A program made the position numbers and the translations under genes. This document shows positions 56,428-64,000 of a stretch of DNA of 64,000 nucleotides, one piece after another. The stretch is from contig JAFEKR010000001.1 of NCBI GenBank assembly GCA_019022495.1, positions 6,572,001-6,636,000 on the forward strand, written 5' to 3'. How positions within the stretch are numbered: position 1 is the first letter of the stretch; each line of letters starts with the position of its first letter. The DNA is from Epichloe hybrida (Eukaryota > Ascomycota > Sordariomycetes > Hypocreales > Clavicipitaceae). The notes beneath the pieces are model-generated. The model saw only the letters and a program-made list of their open reading frames with translations. It searched no databases and had not been told where the DNA came from.

Positions 56428-57007
56428 TGTGACGGATTAGACTGGGACCTGGAGGTTGGAAGAAAGCCCAAAAAAAAAGGTATTAGTAGGTTGTCTTTAT
56501 TTCGAGACGAAATTGGCCGGTAGGGCAAATCGACGGGGTCCCTCACCTCGATCGTCGGGCGGCGTCGAAAATTTGGTGGATGAAATGGGAGGTTTCAAAC
56601 TTGGGGGGCTTCACGACAAGATTCCACCCACGCCGAATTTTCGCTGGGCGCTGGAACTTTTTTCGGTGGGCGGGTGGCCCTAAGTGAGGGACGTTGCTTA
56701 AGCGAGGACGCTTCTCATTGGAAATTTGCCCCACAAGACCGTTTGAGAGGTACAGAGGTACGGATCCGTACAGAGGACTTACGATCCACAAAGCTGCAAA
56801 CCCGTCTTCTCAATGATCGACGCTCATTGTGACCAGAATGACGTCGCGGAGCCGGCAAAGACGTGGAAAGAGGCTCGTTCCACGTGTGGATCAAAGAGAA
56901 AATCTCCAGGCGATGACATCTGTTGTAGTCACAAGCATCATAGAGAAACGCTCTAGATGTTACTAAGGTAGCGTTCTAGATCGGGCTTTAGAACGCTTGA
57001 TTTACTT
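56428..57007. other. Intergenic: RPL4 promoter and hairpin
   Basis: It holds the RPL4 promoter with a pyrimidine-rich leader on the - strand. A perfect 9-bp inverted repeat AGCGTTCTA/TAGAACGCT lies at 56970-56978 and 56989-56997 with a 10-nt loop, and a related CGCTCTAGAT at about 56949. These touch the coding scar that follows. Confidence 0.5.
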
Positions 57008-57152
57008 CTAAATATTTCTTTCTTTCAGCTTGTCGATCTCCTTCTGCAATTTTTCCATCCAGTAGCTCTCAACAGGCTCTTAACAGAGTGATTTACAACG
57101 CTTATCGCGCGCGCGTTTCGCGTCTTCACAGCGCCAAGTGGCATAGTTCAAT
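57008..57152 (-). pseudogene. Small coding scar, possibly the end of a lost or transposon gene
   Basis: On the - strand, a TTTCTAG splice-acceptor-like site is followed from 57152 by a frame that reads like protein (LNYATWRCEDAKRARDKRC), one TAA, then EPVESYWMEKLQKEID and KLKERNI to a TAG at 57010-57008. The lysine/glutamate heptads look like a coiled-coil tail. The lone TAA could be a CAA changed by C-to-T. I cannot name the family. It may be noise. Confidence 0.3.
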
Positions 57153-57400
57153 CTAGAAACAAGGCAATACGACGTTAATAGCGCATTCCTGTAGGCCAAG
57201 CAAAGAGCCAATTCGCTCAAAATCGATCAAAAAGACATCGAGGCCATCACGCTCAGATTCTATTCAAATTGCCATGTCCATAGACTACCGTTGTGTGCCA
57301 TCATATCATCGTCAAGTCGTAACGTATCAATATCATCAAGGTCATATACCAACCCAGTCACTCCGACCCGCCAAACCCTCCTCTTCCCCCATCCCCATTT
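57153..57400. other. Short intergenic gap
   Basis: No coding or repeat signal seen. Confidence 0.5.
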
Positions 57401-60124
57401 CTACTCCCATCGCCTCCATTCGTCGACGAGCTTGCCCACTTGTTCCTCCTTCCAAGAGCTGCTCACGTTCGCGCGATCCAGTTTCACCAACTGGTCATAA
57501 ATGTCACTTTCTTTCCGTCGCCTCTGCATCACCTTTTCTTCTAAATACTTGGGGTCATTCGCTTGACAAGACCGTCTGAAAATCTCCCTCATTCTAGCCG
57601 AGTACAGCTGGCACGTGGCGGATGGCAGTCTTTGTGGCTTCATGTAAAAGTTTCGCGCAATTACGTTTCCGTCGCCGAGTTTCGGTTTGACGACGTCTTC
57701 GAAACAGCTGCCACATACTGTAAACTCCCTGAGGAACTGCATCGTGTGCCAATATCCATCTATAACAGGTGTGTCCTCGCGGCATTTGGCGCCGACGGTG
57801 AGATGCCATAACTGTCGGGCCAAATCATCCACATCGGGAGGCTTCTTGGCCACGAGGGCTTTGTCTGACGTGGTTTCCAAAACATCAAATAACAAGACAA
57901 ACTCTTTCCTCTCCGGTGCAAAATGAAGAGCACATTTATCTGTTCTCGGCCGAGAGTCAAGTGGCTCAAAGACGCCAGTCAGGTTTGGCAGCAAGAGCTC
58001 GACGATCCTTGCACAATGGTAGCAGACTGAAAAATTGTCAATTGGCAGCCGAGTGCGAGGGTCCTTGACCGTAAGCCAGCTCCGCATAGCTTTCTTGCTT
58101 CCAGGACAAGGATCTCTGTTGGATGCTGAGCCGACGTTGGCGACTTGTTGTAAAAGCCGAAGGTCGGGCACATCATCCTTGAGGGTGAGAAGCCAGGCTA
58201 TTCTGTACCAAGGAGAGACACCGAAATCACACGAGATCGGTTCGTTAGATGGCCGCAACATCGGCTTAAAAAGGGTTCGATACCTAGATATCGCGAAAAT
58301 GGTATTGTAGCAAGTGGGACATATGTTAAAACTAGTATGCGGGAGCGTCAGCCAGTCCACCAGGCCCGCAATAGGCTTCTGCCGAGGGCACTCTGGTAAA
58401 AGGTTTGCGCCATCCTTGCTGTGGTTTTCTGAGTAACGCCTGTATGCGCCCATAGACCTTTCGGTTGGTAATCCATCCTTCTCGGGATCAAACGGCGCTG
58501 GTGTCCAGGGCTGTGAAGTATTCACTGCTGAACATGTGGTAGATGTGCCATTGGTTGGATTAAAAGAACGCCCCGGTGGATAAATTGGGGATGGTTCCGG
58601 CATAAATAATCCAGAAATATCCGCTCCTTTTGGCTGTCTCACCCCGGCTGGTGAATCCCGTTGGCCCGAGCCCACGTCAGGTGGAGGATCGTCGTCAGGA
58701 TATGGGAGCTGGGTCTTGGAAGCCCTCGCGGGTTGTTCTATTGTCCGAGATGCTGGTTTTGCAGCTTCTCCAAATGCCGCCCTGGACGCTTCATATGTCA
58801 TTGCACTCGCTGCTGCAGTCAGGGGAAAAGTACTCGTCCGAGAAGTAGATCGGCTGTGTCGAGATGTTTCGTCTCTTCTGTCACGTCGACCCGCTGGCTT
58901 TGCATCTTGAACAACGAGTGGCTTTGACGACAAGTAGCCCGAGTCACGAGGACTGTTAAAATGATCATCCGTGGAACGGCTTGGATCCCGGGAGGGCCGG
59001 GGAGACAATCTCGGCCTTGGTCCCTCCGGCCGAGGATAAGCCTGCGAACCATCCCTCTTGTCGCTCCTTGCTTGCATGTATCCGTCTCTAGACCAAGGGT
59101 CAGCGTCGTTGGTATTTCTGTGTCGCGAACGGTCACTATCCAGGTCTGTGGTCGATTGTTTTGCAGAAGACGTTCGATCTTGCTGATCTTGCCCATGGTA
59201 GTCACGTTCCGTGCCCCCATCACGGCTCTCAAACTGGTGGCTTGTTCGTGATGGTGACCGAGCACTGTATGTCCCTGAAGATTGTGGCATGCCGCGGTAA
59301 GCCTTTTCCCGCCCTTTCGTACCATTTGAAATGATCTCCGGAGAAAGCAAATGATCGCCATGAGGACGAGACTGGCGGTTGTCGAAATAGTCAGGTCTAG
59401 GCCCGGTGGCAGCTGATCGAGTCCGGTGATGTTGGGGAGAGCTGTGAATGTCCATCCCGGTGTCTATCGGCGGTAAATCCTGTTTGCTCTTTCGTCGCTC
59501 CAATCCATACCGTGAAAGATCTGCATCATCTCTGTGCTTGGTTTCGCGTGGCCCCGGCTTCCGTCCACTCGAGCTCTGGTCTCTCAAGACATGCTGCTCC
59601 GGTTGTCTCTCAACGTCTGTTGTTTGTTCCCCGATAGGCGGCTGGTCTTTCGCATCTTCTGGTACGAGGACAAAACGTCGCTCCGGATTATGTTCATGTA
59701 CCTCTAGGATGATTGGATGTTGATCAACATCGCCTCTGGACGGCGGCTCCTCTTCGGAGTCTAGAGGCGGCGTAGAGGAGCCATATTCCTTGGCAAGCGA
59801 CTCGAACTCTTCTTCAACCGTGGCTGGAGGTGGGAAATTCTTCTTGGAAGGCGGCGCTGGCGCAAGATAGACGGTTCTAGGGACCTGGCCGTGAGCAGGA
59901 ACTGGAGGAGGAACAGTGTGTTGAGGAACAGGTCGCGACATGGGCGGAGGTCGTGGTGAGGTCGAACTGGATATTTGAAGTCAGCAGACAGATCCATCAA
60001 ACACGCAGTTCAGGAGCAATGCACAAGGGGGGGGGGGTGGTACAGACGGGCCAGTGCTGCGAGCACGAGACGTGGTGAAGTAGCCCGTGTCGAGCAGATT
60101 CTGGATGTTCAACGCGTCACCCAT
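57401..60124 (-). CDS. Unrecognised conserved-looking protein with Pro/Ser/Arg-rich N-terminus and C-terminal CxxC domain
   Basis: Two exons on the - strand: 60124-60048 and 59966-57401, joined by an 81-nt intron (GTCTGT...ATCCAG, branch-like CTGAC). The first exon begins MGDALNIQNLLDTGYF and the junction keeps the frame, giving 880 residues. If the second-exon ATG at 59941 were used, this N-terminus would be lost. Residues 35-555 are disordered, rich in Pro, Ser, Arg, Asp and His. The C-terminal domain, about 560-880, looks globular with CPTC (575-578), CYHC (674-677), CGSC (777-780) and several Trp, suggesting zinc or disulfide pairs. Similar fungal proteins carry the loose label 'Ser/Arg-related nuclear matrix protein'. 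I give no function. Confidence 0.7.
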
Positions 60125-60950
60125 CTTGAACGGCTGCTGTCTACAAATAGCAGTCGCACCGCACGAGAGGCATCGCACCAGCTCCAAAGACAGCCAAGGT
60201 GTCAAGATTGCACACTACCGAGTGGCAAACTTGCCGTTGGAGATTTGCATAAACAGCTAAGTGGGTCGGTGCTCGTGTTGGTGAAGGCAAGATCAGACAA
60301 TGGCGGGGAAACCTAAATTCAAGGAGCCAAGCCTGAGCACACTCGCTGGGTCGGGGATGGGATCGACGGCCTTTATTCAGACAAATACGATCAACAAGAC
60401 AAGAACCACACCTATTAGGTATGTACTGTTCTACTCCGTAAGAACGTACCCGGGTGCGAATTGGAGCATGGCGGTCTGGGCAAATACTTGGCCATCGTGC
60501 TCTGGATGGGCCAAGAGCGGGGTACCCGAGCCCCCAGCAGTTTACAGTAGGCCGTGCATACATGCCATACATACTCCGTGCAACAACTTACCCTAGGCGG
60601 ACACCGAATGCCAACGACGAATAGTCGACGATGAATCCGGAGAATTCACCATGATTCTCAATCATCCCTGCATCCATGCGCTAACCGAAACAGAACGTGG
60701 ATGCCAGGGACAACAGGTAAACAGACATACAAGCCAAGTAAACTTCCATGCTTCCTGCTCTTGCGCCCATGCGCCCACTCATTTCGATCAGAAGACCCGG
60801 CAGCCACTTTATTTGATAGTACACGCTCCAAAGACTGAAGCCGATGTTGATTATTCCTACATACCAATGCACCCACGTAACAGCAACCAGTGCGCCAAGT
60901 ATTGCCCCCATCTCCCTCATCGTGACAAAACAACCCCCCCTTTCCCCGTG
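60125..60950. other. Intergenic
   Basis: About 825 bp between the start of the CxxC protein gene and the PGA2 stop (both - strand). It holds the promoter of the former and the 3' UTR of the latter. No gene is supported. Confidence 0.55.
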
Positions 60951-61469
60951 TTAATCCTCCAAGAACTCCTGGATATCAGCGTCCTCATCCTGCGCCGCCC
61001 TCCGCCTCTCGTCCGCCTCCAGCAGCTCCCTCAGCATCTGTCTTTGTCGCACACGCGCCTTCTGCCCCCAATCCGAGCCCGTCCCCTCTGCCCCGTCGTT
61101 TTCGTCATGCGCATACAGCTTCTCCTTGATACCACGATACTCATTGGGCGTGAGTTCCGGGTAGGGCAGCTCGCCTTCGTCCCCGCGAGCTTTCCGGTCG
61201 TCAGCCTCCATCTTCCTCACAGCGCCCTTGGTGACGACCTGCTGGAGGTAGGGCCGGAGGAGCATCCATCCTCCTGCGATGACGACGATGCGGATCCAGC
61301 CCTGTATAGTCATGCTGCTGAAGCCCTCTGAGATGTTTCGCGTGGCATTGGCGCCGTATTCTGCCAGGAGCGCCACGAACTGTCCCAGGAGGTTGAGCTC
61401 GGGACGCGGGCCGCCGTCCACGGGCTGCGCTTGTTGCGCTTGTTGCGCTTGTTGCGCTTGTTGGGCCAT
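60951..61469 (-). CDS. pga2: Pga2-like ER membrane protein (processing/trafficking of Gas1 and ALP)
   Basis: The frame extends upstream to 61877 but the sequence before 61469 does not look like protein, and a normal ATG at 61469 starts MAQQAQQAQQAQQAQ. The product is 172 residues. A short (QQA)n repeat is followed by one membrane segment at 58-76 (IRIVVIAGGWMLLRPYLQ), which matches yeast Pga2's IRLVIIVGGYLLLR, and then a charged cytosolic tail with coiled-coil character (RQRQMLRELLEADERRRAAQ). Yeast Pga2 is an essential ER protein needed for maturation of Gas1 and alkaline phosphatase. Length exceeds yeast (129 residues) because of the Gln/Ala repeat and the longer tail. Confidence 0.85.
   Translation of the reverse strand: MAQQAQQAQQAQQAQPVDGGPRPELNLLGQFVALLAEYGANATRNISEGFSSMTIQGWIRIVVIAGGWMLLRPYLQQVVTKGAVRKMEADDRKARGDEGELPYPELTPNEYRGIKEKLYAHDENDGAEGTGSDWGQKARVRQRQMLRELLEADERRRAAQDEDADIQEFLED
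61425..61466. repeat. 9-bp repeat (TTGCGCTTG) coding for Gln-Ala in PGA2
   Basis: Repeats of TTGTTGCGC on the + strand encode the AQQ run at the N-terminus of the Pga2-like protein on the - strand. The unit is a multiple of three, so copy number changes would not break the frame. Confidence 0.85.
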
Positions 61470-62317
61470 TGTGCGTGTGGATTTGAGGAGAGCAGAAGGG
61501 CGAGCGGCCGTGGATTTGACGAGATGCGCAAATGAAAACGGGTTGCAACGATGAGTTATTCGCCTGCGCCAAGAATGCTGATGCTCCCCTGGTCTGGTGA
61601 GGTGAGGTGAGGTTAGGTGAGGTTGTTGGCAGAAAATTGTTGCGGCAGGTGGACCCGGTGGCCACAGCACAGCAGCCTTGCACACACAATTCCCAGCAAA
61701 CCGATTGGTGGACTCGCCCGACCGTGCCGGTGGCGCCCACGGCCATGGCCCGGCTTCCACGACGGAGCGGCTGGGACTCTGCTGGGGCTTTTGCTTGGGA
61801 ATTCCGAATTGCGCCTGCTCAGAGAAACCCGGGGCTGCACCACGTTCTGTTGCTGGACCCCTCTGCTCGACACCCACACGAAAATGACAATGGACTCATC
61901 CTAAACAAGCAAATGTTTGTGTGCTACTAGCTAATTGACGTCCCGAGTTGCCAAATTAACCCCTTGCTGGAACCCCCACCTCGTGGGCCATGGGCCATGG
62001 CACCTCCCAACCTGTTGAAAGTGAAGCCTGAGAAACGCGATCCGGAGGCCCTTTGACTTTGCGACTTTGAGAGCAATGCGCTCACGTGACCCACTCACAA
62101 ACAACGCGCTGCGAGAACTGGAGTTGACGGCCAGCCGGCCTGCCCCTAGTCCTAATATGTATGCATGCAATTGCATTGGAGCTCATAAAAATCTTCGAGG
62201 CCGCTTTTCCTCCCCAAGCTCAGAGTAACTGCAACCTCCACCCCCTATTGCATCCTCCGCTCGTTTTCTCCTTCCATCTTTGTATTTTTTGTCGTTTGTT
62301 ATTCGAGAGTCCTCAAA
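61470..62317. promoter_or_regulatory. Divergent promoter of PGA2 and mitochondrial EF-Tu
   Basis: The start codons are about 850 bp apart and point away from each other. GGTGAGGTGAGGTTAGGTGAGGTT-like short repeats lie at about 61598-61624. A CT-rich tract precedes the EF-Tu start. Confidence 0.6.
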
Positions 62318-63724
62318 ATGTCGTCCGCTCTCAGATCCGTTGCGCCGTTCTTGCGGACTGCGCGACATGGCTTGCGCAGCGGCCGTGCGAATCCCCTTCA
62401 GTCGGCCCTCAAGCCTCAAGGCGCTGCTGGCATGATCAATATTTACCGCTCATACGCCACCGTGTTCGAGCGAACAAAGCCCCACGTCAATATTGGTACA
62501 ATTGGTCACGTCGATCACGGAAAGGTATGTGATTGGGAAGGCCTTATCACAAGCAGAGTCGAAGATGGTTAACAATGCTTTGTCACTTAGACCACGCTTT
62601 CTGCCGCCATCACCAAGCGACAGGCTGAGAAGGGCCTTGCCAACTTCCTCGAGTATGGTGCCATCGACAAGGCTCCTGAAGAGCGAAAGCGAGGTATTAC
62701 CATTTCCACCGCTCACATCGAATACTCAACCGAAGCCCGCCACTACTCCCACGTCGATTGCCCTGGCCACGCCGATTACATCAAGAATATGATTACTGGT
62801 GCTGCCAACATGGATGGTGCCATTATCGTCGTTGCTGCTTCCGATGGTCAGATGCCCCAGACCCGAGAGCACTTGCTGCTTGCCAGACAGGTCGGTGTGC
62901 AGAAGATTGTTGTCTTTGTTAACAAGGTCGACACTATCGACGATCCTGAGATGTTGGAGCTTGTCGAGATGGAAATGCGAGAGCTCCTCAGCACTTATGG
63001 CTTCGAGGGCGATGAGACCCCCGTTGTCATGGGCTCTGCTCTGTGTGCTTTGAACAACCAGAAGCCCGAGTTGGGCAATGAGAAGATTGATGAGCTCATG
63101 AAGGCCGTTGACGAATGGATCCCTACCCCTGAGCGTAGCCTGGACAAGCCTTTCCTCATGTCGGTTGAGGACGTCTTCTCCATCTCCGGCCGTGGTACCG
63201 TGGTTTCTGGCCGTGTCGAGCGTGGTGTTCTGAAGCGCGACGAGGAAATCGAACTTGTCGGAAAGGGCAAGGAGGTTATCAAGACCAAGGTTACAGACAT
63301 CGAGACCTTCAAAAAGTCTTGTGACCAGTCCCAGGCTGGTGACAACTCTGGACTGCTCATTCGTGGTGTTCGACGTGAAGATGTTCGCCGTGGCATGGTT
63401 GTCTGCAAGCCCGGTACCGTCAAGTCGCACACCCAGTTCCTCGCCTCTCTCTATGTTCTTACCAAGGAAGAAGGTGGCCGCCACACCGGTTTCCACGAGC
63501 ACTACCGCCCCCAGCTCTACCTCCGTACCTCTGACGAGTCTGTTGACCTAACTTTTCCCGAGGGCACCGAGGATGCCGCCGGTAAGATGATCATGCCTGG
63601 TGACAACGTTGAGATGGTTGTCAACATGACCAACCCCAACGCCATCGAAGTCGGCCAGCGATTTAACATTCGTGAGGGTGGCAAGACCGTTGCTACTGGT
63701 CTGGTCACTCGTATCATGAAGTAA
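62318..63724 (+). CDS. TUF1: Mitochondrial translation elongation factor Tu
   Basis: Two exons, 62318-62524 and 62591-63724, with a 66-nt intron (GTATGT...ACTTAG), give 446 residues. A basic leader ([26 protein letters not shown], about 47 residues) directs import. The G domain shows G1 GHVDHGKT (split exactly between K and T by the intron), G2 RGITI, G3 DCPGH, G4 NKVD and G5 SAL; the later domains include [13 protein letters not shown] and [12 protein letters not shown]. It carries aminoacyl-tRNA to the mitochondrial ribosome. The family is certain; organelle is from the leader and bacterial-type sequence. Confidence 0.97.
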
Positions 63725-64000
63725 GCTGAAGCAAGTTGAGAATGAAAAACGGAGGTTAGATTCGAGGACGAAATCAGAGTTGGAATAGTGGACCGGTGAA
63801 ACTAGGTCAACAGAGACGACGCTCTCGAATTTTCGAAACGAAAAGGGTGGTTTATGAGGCGTATGTTGAGTGTAAGATGCACGAAGGAAGCACCCATGTT
63901 TTATGAGCGTATAATGCTCACTGTATATTCCCAGGAGGGAACCTGGAGATCTCCCAACTCTGATTCTTCCCGTGTCTTGATTCATGTACCTTTAGACAAG
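63725..64000. other. 3' flank of EF-Tu
   Basis: Non-coding to the window edge; holds the 3' UTR. Nothing else seen. Confidence 0.6.

Noticed and set aside
60651..61331. 226-residue open frame on the + strand
   Set aside because: Antisense to the PGA2 gene, with no protein-like motif; PGA2 is recognised by its membrane segment.
62726..63502. 258-residue open frame on the - strand
   Set aside because: Antisense shadow of the EF-Tu gene.

Overview
This window is a nuclear contig piece of a filamentous ascomycete, most likely a sordariomycete of the order Hypocreales. The signs are short GT-AG introns (about 55-105 nt in the models here), C/T-rich gene starts, a CTF1-beta type Zn2Cys6 regulator, a chitin-synthase-like GT2 enzyme, and a retrotransposon with heavy repeat-induced point mutation (RIP). 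Genus cannot be fixed from the sequence. I see no rRNA, tRNA or CRISPR array. For spliced genes the exon coordinates are in the evidence text; they come from reading splice sites and checking that phases agree.

Left part (1-12 kb): the lysine-rich tail of a nucleolar protein; SAC3 (mRNA export, - strand); LTV1 (40S assembly, - strand) and LSG1 (60S GTPase, + strand), which share one 423-bp divergent promoter; then an SRPK-like protein kinase with five exons. Four of these five act in RNA or ribosome biogenesis or export.

Middle part (12-42 kb): a membrane-anchored secreted endonuclease/exonuclease/phosphatase protein with a duplicated N-terminal module; a five-exon GT2 polysaccharide-synthase-like protein; a membrane-anchored GH16 glucanase-like protein; a GAR (GAS2-related) domain protein that should bind microtubules; a gene-poor stretch with two unrecognised small gene candidates; the fatty-acid/cutinase regulator CTF1-beta/FarB (six exons); and a mitochondrial-type malic enzyme with a very long N-terminal extension. 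Intergenic regions here are long (2-3.5 kb) and rich in simple repeats and poly(C)/poly(G) runs.

Right part (43-64 kb): a 1,432-residue acidic protein with a C-terminal POT1/CDC13-type domain and a flavin monooxygenase lie back to back. Between them sits a 4,002-bp Ty1/copia element (48416-52417) with 220-bp LTRs and a 5-bp target duplication (ATTAC). It is extremely AT-rich from RIP, and all 35 differences between its LTRs are transitions. Then come ribosomal protein L4, a small coding scar, a large unrecognised CxxC protein, PGA2 and mitochondrial EF-Tu.

The most interesting signals are the polarity of RIP across the two LTRs, an un-RIPed block inside the RIPed element, the LTV1/LSG1 shared promoter, the duplicated module of the secreted EEP protein, and the unrecognised three-exon gene at 30779-31499.
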